Shown here piece after piece: positions 25,214 to 33,734 of a stretch of 64,000 bases of DNA. This stretch comes from Scandinavium manionii (lineage in GTDB: Bacteria; Pseudomonadota; Gammaproteobacteria; Enterobacterales; Enterobacteriaceae), in assembly GCF_024764775.1 (NCBI RefSeq), contig NZ_JALIGC010000039.1, positions 186,001 through 250,000 on the forward strand, read 5' to 3'. A program made the translations under genes and the position numbers. The notes beneath the pieces are model-generated. The model had not been told where the DNA came from, did no database searches, and saw only the letters and a program-made list of their open reading frames with translations. Positions within the stretch are counted from its first letter, which is position 1. Every line of letters starts with the position of its first letter.

Positions 25214-25241
25214 TTGAGGATTCAGGCGGGAGTGATAGAAT
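25214..25241 (+). promoter_or_regulatory. Probable gltX promoter
   Basis: TTGAGG, a 16-base spacer, then TAGAAT, about 65 bases before the gltX start. The region between this and the divergent tRNA promoter is AT-rich. Confidence 0.6.
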
Positions 25242-25305
25242 ATCAGCATTATTTTTATTGAGGATCCGCCGGCTGTCGGCAACGTCCTAAACGTAAGGCC
25301 ATTTC

Positions 25306-26721
25306 ATGAAAATCAAAACTCGCTTCGCGCCAAGCCCGACAGGCTATCTGCACGTCGGCGGTGCGCGTACTGCTCTTTACTCCTGGCTTTTTGCTCGCAA
25401 CCACGGCGGTGAGTTCGTGCTGCGTATTGAAGACACCGATCTCGAGCGCTCTACGCCGGAAGCCATCGAAGCAATTATGGATGGCATGAACTGGCTGAGC
25501 CTGGAGTGGGACGAAGGCCCGTATTTCCAGACCAAACGTTTCGATCGCTATAACGCGGCTATTGACGAGATGCTGGTCGCGGGCACTGCATATAAATGCT
25601 ATTGCTCGAAAGAGCGTCTGGAAGCCCTGCGTGAAGAACAAATGGCTAATGGCGAGAAGCCACGTTACGACGGCCGCTGCCGCCACGGTCATGAGCATCA
25701 TGCTGATGATGAGCCGTGCGTGGTGCGTTTTGCTAACCCGCAGGATGGCTCCGTCATTTTTGACGACCAAATCCGTGGCCCAATCGAATTCAGCAACCAG
25801 GAGCTGGATGACCTGATCATCCGCCGTACCGACGGTTCCCCGACTTACAACTTCTGCGTTGTGGTTGATGACTGGGATATGGAAATCACCCACGTTATCC
25901 GTGGTGAAGATCATATCAACAACACCCCGCGTCAGATTAACATTCTGAAAGCGTTGAACGCGCCGGTACCGGTGTATGCGCACGTGTCGATGATTAACGG
26001 CGACGACGGCAAAAAGCTTTCCAAGCGTCACGGCGCGGTGAGCGTAATGCAGTATCGCGATGACGGTTATTTGCCGGAAGCACTGCTGAACTACCTGGTG
26101 CGTCTGGGCTGGTCCAGCGGCGATCAGGAAATCTTCACCCGTGAAGAGATGATCAAACTGTTCTCTCTGGGTGCAGTAAGCAAATCTGCCAGTGCATTCA
26201 ATACCGAAAAACTGCAGTGGCTGAACCACCACTACATTAATTCGATGGCGCCGGAATATGTTGCGACCCATCTGCAGTGGCACATCGAGCAGGAAAACAT
26301 CGATACCCGCAATGGCCCGCAGCTGTCTGAGTTGGTGACTCTGCTGGGCGAGCGTTGCAAAACGCTGAAAGAAATGGCGGCGAGCTGCCATTACTTCTAT
26401 GAAGAGTTTGATGCGTTCGATGCCGATGCGGCGAAGAAACACTTGCGTCCGGTGGCACGTCAGCCGCTGGAAGTGGTGCGCGATAAACTGGAAGCCATCA
26501 CTGAGTGGACCGCAGAAAACGTGCATCACGCGATTCAGGCAACCGCTGATGAGCTGGAAGTGGGCATGGGTAAAGTCGGGATGCCGCTGCGTGTGGCCGT
26601 CACCGGCGCAGGTCAGTCTCCGGGCCTGGATGTCACCGTTCATGCGATTGGTAAGAGCCGTAGCGTAGCGCGTATCAACAAAGCGCTGGCGTTTATTGCT
26701 GAGCGTGAAAGCCAGCAGTAA
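25306..26721 (+). CDS. gltX: GltX, glutamyl-tRNA synthetase
   Basis: A 471-residue class I aminoacyl-tRNA synthetase, the same length as E. coli GltX, which attaches glutamate to tRNA-Glu. The HIGH-type motif is in PSPTGYLHVGGARTA near residue 10 and the KMSKS-type loop is DDGKKLSKRHGAV near residue 235. The zinc-binding Cys/His cluster is visible as KCYCSKERL followed by YDGRCRHGHE. The C-terminal third is the anticodon-binding domain. It lies between the tRNA-Val/Lys and tRNA-Ala clusters, as in E. coli, and has a strong terminator. Confidence 0.97.
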   Translation: MKIKTRFAPSPTGYLHVGGARTALYSWLFARNHGGEFVLRIEDTDLERSTPEAIEAIMDGMNWLSLEWDEGPYFQTKRFDRYNAAIDEMLVAGTAYKCYCSKERLEALREEQMANGEKPRYDGRCRHGHEHHADDEPCVVRFANPQDGSVIFDDQIRGPIEFSNQELDDLIIRRTDGSPTYNFCVVVDDWDMEITHVIRGEDHINNTPRQINILKALNAPVPVYAHVSMINGDDGKKLSKRHGAVSVMQYRDDGYLPEALLNYLVRLGWSSGDQEIFTREEMIKLFSLGAVSKSASAFNTEKLQWLNHHYINSMAPEYVATHLQWHIEQENIDTRNGPQLSELVTLLGERCKTLKEMAASCHYFYEEFDAFDADAAKKHLRPVARQPLEVVRDKLEAITEWTAENVHHAIQATADELEVGMGKVGMPLRVAVTGAGQSPGLDVTVHAIGKSRSVARINKALAFIAERESQQ

Positions 26722-26733
26722 CAGGCTGGAATA

Positions 26734-26765
26734 AGAAACGGCAGGCTCAGGCCTGCCGTTTCTTT
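26734..26765. terminator. gltX terminator, shared with yfeD
   Basis: AGAAACGGCAGGC, loop TCAG, GCCTGCCGTTTCT then TTA. It reaches the last bases of the convergent yfeD. Confidence 0.88.
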
Positions 26766-27159
26766 ATGCGCTTTCGTCCGCTATGCTAAGTCGTTGTAGA
26801 AAACCGCTTAACCCTTCCCGAACCAGCAGCGTTTGCAAACGCTGTTTCTCATCAGGCTCCATCATTACTAATACATCCTGTATTTTCCGCCAGACGGGAT
26901 CGTTGTCCTGCGTGTGGTAGATGTAATCGGGTTCGGCTGCCTGCAAGGAAAGCTTGAGGTGACGCAGTTTTGGCGTGGTGGCGAGAAAATCTCTGACCTC
27001 TGGCGTGATATGAATCAGACGCGCTCTGCCGCCCTTCACGCCAGGGATCGACTCCGTAATCCAGTTTTGTTCCCGGATCCAACGATTGATTGTCTGTTTG
27101 GCCACACCCACACAGTTCGCCAGCTCCTGCGTAGTCATTTTGCTGTGAAGTATGTTCAT
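26764..27159 (-). CDS. yfeD: YfeD, DUF1323 putative DNA-binding protein
   Basis: A 131-residue protein of the YfeC/YfeD (DUF1323) family. The N-terminus is a helix-turn-helix, MTTQELANCVGVAKQTINRW, followed by KGGRARLIHITPEVRDFL. The C-terminal half is unlike YfeC except for the shared end (LLVREGLSGFLQRLSI). The ATG at 27159 is chosen because it overlaps the yfeC stop as ATGA, indicating translational coupling; a GTG one codon earlier is the alternative. Targets are unknown. Confidence 0.85.
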   Translation of the reverse strand: MNILHSKMTTQELANCVGVAKQTINRWIREQNWITESIPGVKGGRARLIHITPEVRDFLATTPKLRHLKLSLQAAEPDYIYHTQDNDPVWRKIQDVLVMMEPDEKQRLQTLLVREGLSGFLQRLSIADESA

Positions 27160-27521
27160 CACTGTCCTTGCGTACGGATACCCAGGCGGAGAAGCAGACC
27201 GGTGATGCCTTCACGCAGTAGCAGGCTGGTCAGCTCTTTTTGCTCGTGGTCTGACATTTCTTTTGCGAGCGACAGCAGAAGGGAATCAAAGCTGTCTTCT
27301 GCAGGATAATGTACTGCGGCCGGGTAATCAGCGGCGCGCTGGGCGCTGCGTATAAATTCACGGACGTCATCACTGACGTGCACAAGACGTGCTTTGCCGC
27401 CCTGAACACCCGGACGAGGTGACGTTTGCCATCCTTCTTTGCGTACCCATTTATTGATTGTTTGTCGGCTATAACCGGTTAGATGGGCAAGTTCCTCCGG
27501 TGTCATTCGTTCCTTGAGCAT
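27159..27521 (-). CDS. yfeC: YfeC, DUF1323 putative DNA-binding protein
   Basis: A 120-residue paralogue of the next gene. The N-terminal helix-turn-helix is MTPEELAHLTGYSRQTINKW, then VQGGKARLVHVSDDVREFI, and the end is SLLLREGITGLLLRLGI. AGGA lies seven bases before the ATG. It forms a two-gene operon with yfeD. The family is annotated as putative transcriptional regulators; partners and targets are not known. E. coli has the same pair in the same place. Confidence 0.87.
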   Translation of the reverse strand: MLKERMTPEELAHLTGYSRQTINKWVRKEGWQTSPRPGVQGGKARLVHVSDDVREFIRSAQRAADYPAAVHYPAEDSFDSLLLSLAKEMSDHEQKELTSLLLREGITGLLLRLGIRTQGQ

Positions 27522-27679
27522 GCTATTTCCTGAGTGCCTGTGTGGGAATTAAAGGTTCATGTTATAGCATCCTTTAACGTGAAACCGTGACGCGTTTAAC
27601 TCCTGATTGCGAGAACGTACGCAATGTCATTTAGTTGCATGCTTTTTCATCGATTGAAATAGAGGTGAACATTTTGCCG

Positions 27680-27708
27680 TTGACACCTGGCAAGGGAATT
27701 CATATTAT
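27680..27708 (+). promoter_or_regulatory. Promoter of the tRNA-Ala operon
   Basis: A perfect TTGACA, a 17-base spacer and TATTAT, then a GC-rich discriminator (GCCGCCCG) of the stringent-control type, 32 bases before the first tRNA-Ala. Confidence 0.87.
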
Positions 27709-27740
27709 GCCGCCCGTCAACACGACACGCTTTACGTTAC

Positions 27741-27816
<76 letters not shown>

Positions 27817-27858
27817 AATTCTGCACCCAACAGATTTGGAACGTGAAGTAAAAATTGT

Positions 27859-27934
<76 letters not shown>

Positions 27935-27940
27935 AAATTC

Positions 27941-27967
27941 AAACCCTCGCCTCGGCGGGGGTTTTTG
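27941..27967 (+). terminator. Terminator of the tRNA-Ala operon
   Basis: AAACCCTCGCC, loop TC, GGCGGGGGTTTTT, six bases after the second tRNA-Ala (one G-T pair in the stem). A second, AT-rich hairpin (AAATCCCAT.../...ATGGGATTT then TTTC) lies at about 28029-28056. Confidence 0.8.
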
Positions 27968-28116
27968 CTTTTCTGCGCCCGTGAAACTTAAGAAAGCGAC
28001 CTGCTGATGTTAAAACGCATCTGGATGTTAAATCCCATATAAACAATGGGATTTTTCTTGCGGCGGGAACTTGATTCGCTCAATTACTAAACATAATATT
28101 TCCCTGTTGCAGTTAT

Positions 28117-30327
28117 ATGCCCAGCCGGAATCCTCCCCAAACCAATATGATGTTGAAAAATAACGCTTCTGCCAAAAAATTTTTGCTGGCGCTGATCTTA
28201 AGTATATTCTCGATCCCAGTGGCCCGTTTTCTGGCGCCGGAAACCGTAATAGATGGCAACGCCATTTACCTTGCCTGGCTACCGCTGTGCGTCATTCTGT
28301 CGATGCTTCTGCTGTTTGGGCGCCACGCGGTGCTGCCGCTGATTCTGGCGTTTACCGTAACAAATCCCTGGTTTATGTCGTTGCCCTTTGGGCAAAACCT
28401 GGTGCTGGTGTTCTGCCAGCTGTTTTCTCCGATATTTTCCTGCGGCATTTTGCGCATGCTAATAGGTAAGCGCTGGCGCTTCGGGCTGCCTAACCGTTAC
28501 ATGGGGCAACGTATTTTCTGGGCCTGTTTCTTTGCGCCGTTGATGCTAAAAGGGTCGATGCATCTGGCGGGATTGTGGCTGGACTTCCCGATATCGGTTT
28601 CCGGTTATTTTGTTTCCGCCTTGGTTATCTACAGCCTCGTCGATATTCAGAGTCTGATTTGCGCCGGGCTCATTTTCACCATGCTGTTTTATTACCCGCT
28701 ACGGATGATCATCAACCCACAGTACGCGCGGAAGTTCTGGCTGCGTAACATCCGGCCTGCGCTGAGCCGCCAGCAGTGGCTGTTTACGGTGAACTGGCTG
28801 GTGGCGCTGACCGCATTTCTGCTGATTCTCTGCGTGCCATTTGAGTCGGACTATATCGCTGGCTATCTGGTGCCTGTTATTTTCATCCTGTTCTTCCTCG
28901 TTATTAACCGCTTTAACTATCCGCTGATCTGCTTATTGTGGGGCATCAGCACTTTTTTCCTGGTGGTCTACAACGACAACTTCTTGCAGGGCGTGAACAC
29001 CGAATATGCGCTTTCGTTTGTGATGTCAGTGCTTATCTCATTCACCATATGCATGCTTTACATGTCGCAATTACAGGCCCGCAGCAACGCTCTCCGGCGC
29101 AAATGGCACAACCAGGCGTGGCAGGATCCGCTGACCGGTCTGCCAAATCTGCGCGCGTTTGAAAGCTATCTGGAGAATCATCCTCAGGCCAGCGTATGCT
29201 GCCTGCGGATGGATAATATGGAGTTCTTAAGCCGCCACTACGGGATGATGATGCGTGTGAACTGTAAGCGGATGGTCGCCCGGGCTTTGCAGCCGCTGCT
29301 TGGCCGGGAAGAACAGCTTTTCCAGTTGCCGGGGAGTGAACTGCTGCTGGTACTGCACGGCTCTGAAACCGCCGGGAGGCTCGCGTATATCGTCGATTTT
29401 CTCAACAGCCAGACGTTTAACTGGCAGGGCGATGCGTTGGATCTGGAGTTTGGCGCGGCCTGGGGCGTGATTGAAGGGGAGGGAGAAAATCTGCACCACA
29501 CGCTTGGTCAATTGAGCTGGCTATCAGAGCAGGCCTGCGCAGCACGGCGGGTACTGGCGCTTGATAACAGTCTGGCGACGGTCTCTGACAACACCACGGA
29601 ACGTGTGATACAGCTGAACCGTGTGAAGAAAGCGCTGGCTGAAGGCGGTTTAACGCTTTACGCGCAGCCGATTGTTAGCCAGTCCGGCGACCGCTATCAC
29701 GAGATTCTGGCGCGAATGAGCTGTAATGGGCAAATTATCCCCCCCGATCAGTTCATCCCGGTTATTGCGCAGTTCAACCTCAGCAAGCGCTTTGATTTGC
29801 TGGTGGTAGAGACGCTGTTCAAAGCGATGAAGGCGCTGCCGGGCGAGCGTTTCTCCGTCAATCTGATGCCGTTCACGCTGATGCAAAAGGAGATCGCCAC
29901 TAAAATTCTCGCGCTGTTTAAGCAGTACGACGTTTCCCCGGAATTGGTCACTATTGAAATCACCGAACAGCAGGCGTTTTCCAGTTCTGAAATCAGCGTG
30001 CTGAATATTCAGCGTCTGCGCGATTACGGCTGTTTGATAGCGATTGATGACTTCGGTACCGGCTATGCGAACTATGAGCGTCTTAAGCGACTGGAGGCGG
30101 ATATCGTTAAGATTGATGGCTGCTTCGTGCGTGACATTCTCACCGACCCGGTGGACACGATGATCGTCAAATCTATTTGTGAACTGGCGCGGGTGAAAAA
30201 CCTGACGCTGGTGGCGGAATATGTTGAAACCGAGGCACAGCGAACGCTGTTGTATGAAATGGGCGTGGATTATCTGCAGGGGTATTTCATCGGCAAACCC
30301 CGTCCTCTTGCGGAACTACAGGCATAA
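28117..30327 (+). CDS. pdeA: PdeA (YfeA), membrane-bound c-di-GMP phosphodiesterase
   Basis: A 736-residue protein. The first ~320 residues hold eight or more membrane segments of the MASE1 sensory type. A degenerate GGDEF domain follows: the DPLTGLPN entry motif is intact but the active site reads PGSEL, so no cyclase activity is expected. The C-terminal EAL domain keeps EILAR, EITEQQA, DDFGTG, VKIDG and YLQGY, so c-di-GMP hydrolysis is likely. E. coli PdeA has the same layout. Two starts are possible, 28117 and 28147; neither has a strong ribosome-binding site, and I give the longer one. It converges on nupC. Confidence 0.9.
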   Translation: MPSRNPPQTNMMLKNNASAKKFLLALILSIFSIPVARFLAPETVIDGNAIYLAWLPLCVILSMLLLFGRHAVLPLILAFTVTNPWFMSLPFGQNLVLVFCQLFSPIFSCGILRMLIGKRWRFGLPNRYMGQRIFWACFFAPLMLKGSMHLAGLWLDFPISVSGYFVSALVIYSLVDIQSLICAGLIFTMLFYYPLRMIINPQYARKFWLRNIRPALSRQQWLFTVNWLVALTAFLLILCVPFESDYIAGYLVPVIFILFFLVINRFNYPLICLLWGISTFFLVVYNDNFLQGVNTEYALSFVMSVLISFTICMLYMSQLQARSNALRRKWHNQAWQDPLTGLPNLRAFESYLENHPQASVCCLRMDNMEFLSRHYGMMMRVNCKRMVARALQPLLGREEQLFQLPGSELLLVLHGSETAGRLAYIVDFLNSQTFNWQGDALDLEFGAAWGVIEGEGENLHHTLGQLSWLSEQACAARRVLALDNSLATVSDNTTERVIQLNRVKKALAEGGLTLYAQPIVSQSGDRYHEILARMSCNGQIIPPDQFIPVIAQFNLSKRFDLLVVETLFKAMKALPGERFSVNLMPFTLMQKEIATKILALFKQYDVSPELVTIEITEQQAFSSSEISVLNIQRLRDYGCLIAIDDFGTGYANYERLKRLEADIVKIDGCFVRDILTDPVDTMIVKSICELARVKNLTLVAEYVETEAQRTLLYEMGVDYLQGYFIGKPRPLAELQA

Positions 30328-30394
30328 AAAAGCCGGGAATTTCTCTAATGCTGGTCACATTAAACGACCTGTATTAGGCATTTCCCGGCCTTTA
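30327..30394. terminator. Bidirectional terminator between pdeA and nupC
   Basis: A long imperfect inverted repeat: AAAGCCGGGAA and TTCCCGGCCTTT as the outer arms, with TAATGC/GTATTA and TGGTC/GACC inside. A- and T-rich arms flank both ends, so it can serve both convergent genes. Confidence 0.75.
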
Positions 30395-30409
30395 TGTATA
30401 CCTGATGAC

Positions 30410-31612
30410 TTACAGAACCAGTGCGGCGATGGATGCAGACAGCACGCTCACCAGTGTAGAACCGTAAACCAGTTTCAGGCCGAAGCGTGAAACCACATTA
30501 CCCTGTTCTTCGTTCAGGCCTTTAATCGCACCGGCGATGATGCCGATGGAAGAGAAGTTGGCGAAGGAAACCAGGAAGATGGACAGAATGCCTTCCGCGC
30601 GCGGAGAGAGCGTGCTGGCAATTTTCTGCAGATCCATCATTGCAACGAATTCGTTAGACACCATTTTGGTTGCCATGATGCTGCCGACTTGCAGAGCTTC
30701 ATGAGCAGGAACGCCCATCACCCACGCAACAGGCCAGAAGATATAGCCCAGAATGCCCTGGAAGGAGATACCGTGGCCAAACCAGCTGGTCACGGTGAAG
30801 AACAGTGCATTCAGCGCAGCAATCAGAGCGATAAAGCCAATCAGCATAGCGGAAACGATGATCGCCACTTTGAAGCCAGCCAGAATGTACTCGCCCAGCA
30901 TTTCGAAAAAGCTCTGGCCTTCGTGCAGATTGGACATCTGCAGGTTCTCTTCACTCTTATCAACCTGATACGGGTTGATGAGCGAAAGAACGATGAAGGT
31001 ACTGAACATGTTCAGCACCAGTGCTGCAACCACAAATTTTGGGTCGAGCATGGTCATGTACGCGCCGACGATGGACATCGAAACGGTAGACATTGCGGTC
31101 GCCGCCATGGTGTACATGCGGTTGCGTGACATCTTGCCGAGAATGTCTTTATAAGCGATGAAGTTTTCGGACTGACCAAGGATCAGGGAGCTAACCGCGT
31201 TGAATGACTCCAGTTTCCCCATACCGTTGATTTTAGACAGCACGGTACCGATAGCGCGAATAACAATCGGCAGAACACGGATGTGCTGCAAAATACCAAT
31301 CAGAGCGGAAATGAATACAATCGGACAAAGCACCTTCAGGAAGAAGAATGCGAGGCCTTCATCGTTCATTTTACCGAAGACGAAATTTGTCCCTTCATTA
31401 GCGAATCCGAGAAGTTTTTCGAACATCTCGGAGAATCCTTTCACAAATCCCAGGCCGACATCAGAGTTCAGGAAGAACCAGGCCAACAGAACTTCAATGA
31501 CAAGCAATTGAATAACATAGCGAATGCGAATTTTTTTACGATCGTGGCTGACCAGCAAAGCCAAAATCGCAACCACAGCAAGCGCGAGGACAAAGTGTAG
31601 AACGCGGTCCAT
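30410..31612 (-). CDS. nupC: NupC, nucleoside:H+ symporter
   Basis: A 400-residue inner-membrane concentrative nucleoside transporter that brings in nucleosides other than guanosine and deoxyguanosine. The CNT family core is visible as LESFNAVSSLILGQSENFIAYKD and VSFANFSSIGIIAGAIKGLNEEQG. Length equals E. coli NupC. The start MDRVLHF is chosen over an in-frame upstream ATG because GGAG lies just before it and it matches E. coli. In E. coli nupC is controlled by CRP/CytR. The shared 354-base gap with mntH would hold such sites; TGTATGGTTGATCACC on the minus strand is a weak CRP-like candidate. Confidence 0.95.
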   Translation of the reverse strand: MDRVLHFVLALAVVAILALLVSHDRKKIRIRYVIQLLVIEVLLAWFFLNSDVGLGFVKGFSEMFEKLLGFANEGTNFVFGKMNDEGLAFFFLKVLCPIVFISALIGILQHIRVLPIVIRAIGTVLSKINGMGKLESFNAVSSLILGQSENFIAYKDILGKMSRNRMYTMAATAMSTVSMSIVGAYMTMLDPKFVVAALVLNMFSTFIVLSLINPYQVDKSEENLQMSNLHEGQSFFEMLGEYILAGFKVAIIVSAMLIGFIALIAALNALFFTVTSWFGHGISFQGILGYIFWPVAWVMGVPAHEALQVGSIMATKMVSNEFVAMMDLQKIASTLSPRAEGILSIFLVSFANFSSIGIIAGAIKGLNEEQGNVVSRFGLKLVYGSTLVSVLSASIAALVL

Positions 31613-31905
31613 ATTTGCTCCAAATATGAGGCAGGTTAAATTTCCGTGCACATTCTATGCAACAAGATAAAAGAAAACGAGATCTACACCGCACTATCAG
31701 TGAATCCTGTGAGCAAACTCAAAAAAGGTGATCAACCATACAAAACTGTTATGTTATGTAAAGGTGTTAAAAGTTGAGTTAATGTACTAATCTGACGATT
31801 GAATCATCCTGACGTTACTCTACCCGATAACATGGCTGATATTTGTTCCCCCGGCTATCGTTCCTGTCTATCAAAGAAATTATTATCACCTTGCTAAATG
31901 AACTT

Positions 31906-31924
31906 GATAATCATTCTCATTTTG
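31906..31924 (+). promoter_or_regulatory. Fur box upstream of mntH
   Basis: GATAATCATTCTCATTTTG agrees with most of the Fur consensus GATAATGATAATCATTATC. It lies 43 bases before the mntH start, next to the MntR box. E. coli mntH is known to be repressed by Fur with iron. Confidence 0.7.
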
Positions 31925-31932
31925 ATAGCATG

Positions 31933-31954
31933 AAACATAGCAAAGGCTATATTT
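31933..31954 (+). promoter_or_regulatory. MntR box upstream of mntH
   Basis: AAACATAGCAAAGGCTATAT with two more T bases is nearly palindromic and matches the E. coli MntR operator (AAACATAGC.../...GCTATGTTT pattern). It lies 12 bases before the mntH ATG, over the expected promoter. The rest of the nupC-mntH gap (31613-31905) shows no gene. Confidence 0.8.
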
Positions 31955-31966
31955 CTGAGGCAGAAA

Positions 31967-33205
31967 ATGACAAACAGTCGCGTTGAGAGTAGCAGCAGTC
32001 GCGCAGCGCGCAAGATGCGGTTTGCATTAATGGGGCCTGCGTTCATTGCTGCCATCGGCTATATCGATCCGGGGAACTTCGCCACCAACATTCAGGCAGG
32101 GGCCAGCTACGGCTATCAGCTGCTGTGGGTGGTGGTGTGGGCAAACCTGATGGCGATGCTGATTCAGGTGCTGTCGGCCAAACTCGGGATTGCCACCGGT
32201 AAAAACCTGGCGGAACAAATTCGTGACCACTACCCGCGTCCGCTGGTGTGGTTCTACTGGGTGCAGGCGGAAATTATCGCCATGGCAACCGATCTGGCGG
32301 AATTCATTGGTGCGGCGATTGGTTTCAAGCTGATCCTCGGCATCTCGTTATTCCAGGGCGCGGTCCTGACCGGGATTGCGACCTTCCTGATTTTAATGCT
32401 GCAACGGCGTGGTCAAAAACCGCTGGAAAAAGTCATCGGCGGGCTGCTGCTGTTTGTGGCGGCCGCGTACATCGTCGAGCTGATTTTCTCGCAGCCCGCT
32501 CTGGCACCGCTGGCGAAAGGGATGATTATCCCATCGTTACCGACATCTGAAGCGGTGTTTCTCGCGGCGGGCGTGCTGGGTGCAACCATCATGCCGCACG
32601 TAATTTACCTGCACTCTTCGTTAACGCAGCACTCGCACGGCGGTTCGCGGCAGGAGCGCTACAGCGCGACGCGATGGGATGTGGCGATCGCTATGACCAT
32701 TGCCGGGTTTGTGAATCTGGCGATGATGGCCACGGCAGCGGCGGCGTTTCACTTCCGCGGTCACACCGGCATTACCGATTTGGATCAGGCGTACCTGACG
32801 CTTGAACCACTGCTCAGCCACGCGGCAGCGACTATTTTCGGTCTGAGTTTAATTGCCGCCGGGCTGTCATCCACCGTGGTCGGCACGTTGGCCGGGCAGG
32901 TTGTCATGCAGGGTTTTATTCGCTTTCACATTCCGCTCTGGTTCCGACGCGCGGTCACCATGCTGCCGTCGTTTGTGGTCATCTTTCTGGGGCTGGACCC
33001 GACACGTATTCTGGTGATGAGTCAGGTGCTGCTGAGCTTCGGTATCGCCCTGGCATTGGTGCCGCTGCTGCGGTTTACCAGTGATGCGAAACTGATGGGC
33101 GATCTGGTCAACACGCTCTGGGTAAAACGGACTGGCTGGGTGATTGTGGCGCTGGTGGTAGCGTTGAATGGCTGGCTACTGGTAGGCACACTGCTTGACC
33201 TGTAA
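31967..33205 (+). CDS. mntH: MntH, Nramp-type Mn2+/H+ symporter
   Basis: A 412-residue inner-membrane transporter of the Nramp family, the same length as E. coli MntH, which brings in Mn2+ (and less well Fe2+) with protons. The metal-site motif DPGN in YIDPGNFATNIQAG is at about residue 34, and the second motif MPHVIYLHSSLTQ near residue 210 carries the metal-binding Met and the His. About eleven membrane segments are visible. Expression is predicted to be repressed by MntR with Mn2+ and by Fur with Fe2+ through the boxes just upstream. It is followed by a strong terminator. Confidence 0.96.
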   Translation: MTNSRVESSSSRAARKMRFALMGPAFIAAIGYIDPGNFATNIQAGASYGYQLLWVVVWANLMAMLIQVLSAKLGIATGKNLAEQIRDHYPRPLVWFYWVQAEIIAMATDLAEFIGAAIGFKLILGISLFQGAVLTGIATFLILMLQRRGQKPLEKVIGGLLLFVAAAYIVELIFSQPALAPLAKGMIIPSLPTSEAVFLAAGVLGATIMPHVIYLHSSLTQHSHGGSRQERYSATRWDVAIAMTIAGFVNLAMMATAAAAFHFRGHTGITDLDQAYLTLEPLLSHAAATIFGLSLIAAGLSSTVVGTLAGQVVMQGFIRFHIPLWFRRAVTMLPSFVVIFLGLDPTRILVMSQVLLSFGIALALVPLLRFTSDAKLMGDLVNTLWVKRTGWVIVALVVALNGWLLVGTLLDL

Positions 33206-33226
33206 TTTAGCGATGAAGCAGACGAT

Positions 33227-33255
33227 AAAAAAGCAGCCCGCAGGCTGCTTTTTTT
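33227..33255. terminator. mntH terminator, shared with ypeC
   Basis: AAAAAAGCAGCC, loop CGCA, GGCTGCTTTTTT. The T tract runs into the stop codon of the convergent ypeC. Confidence 0.88.
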
Positions 33256-33610
33256 AATGGTGATGCCCGCCGCCGTGACCGTGACCGCCACGACCCGGAC
33301 CGCGACCCCTGCCGCCACGATGGTCATTCCTGTCGTGCCAGCCTTCACGGTAGCCGCGTTCGTAGGCGTTACGTTTGTCCCAACCGCGATGCCAGCCGTT
33401 GTCATGTCGATGCCAGCGCGCGTTGCGCCACTCGTAATTACGGCGCCAGTAGTCACGGTCGCGCCAGCGGTCTCCGTCCCAGTGATTACCGTAATTATCC
33501 TGATCGCCAATTTGTAATTTTACCGATGGGATCAGGGTGAGTTCGCCTGCATTCGCCACTATCGGGGCGCTCGCCAGTAAAACTGCAGCCAGAATCAGTG
33601 ACCTGAACAT
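33254..33610 (-). CDS. ypeC: YpeC, DUF2502 exported Arg/His/Gly-rich protein
   Basis: A 118-residue exported protein. The signal peptide is the first ~21 residues (cleavage after ANA), then GELTLIPSVKLQIGD leads into a strongly charged, aromatic stretch rich in WRDRDYW and RHDNGWHRGWDKR. The C-terminus is a Gly/His/Arg tail (GGHGHGGGHHH). The DUF2502 family has no known function. The His-rich tail could bind metal, which fits its place beside mntH but is speculation. It is about ten residues longer than E. coli YpeC because of the tail. It shares a terminator with mntH. Confidence 0.85.
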   Translation of the reverse strand: MFRSLILAAVLLASAPIVANAGELTLIPSVKLQIGDQDNYGNHWDGDRWRDRDYWRRNYEWRNARWHRHDNGWHRGWDKRNAYERGYREGWHDRNDHRGGRGRGPGRGGHGHGGGHHH

Positions 33611-33734
33611 GAATCTCTCCTTACGATCGGGGCCTAATTGGGCCTGTTAACGCAATCTTACGAGGTGTTACAACCTCGCAGCATTGGAGCAACTCCTAAA
33701 TCCCAGATCACAGCACTATTTGCTAAAAGTGGCG

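Noticed and set aside
25255..26643. A 462-codon open frame antisense to almost all of gltX
   Set aside because: It mirrors gltX codon structure (frame openness from biased codons), shows no family match and lies wholly within a certain essential gene. The same applies to the long antisense frames in cysP, ptsI, fadJ and aroC.
29101..29500. An active diguanylate cyclase in pdeA
   Set aside because: The GGDEF signature is replaced by PGSEL, so only the EAL phosphodiesterase domain is expected to be catalytic.
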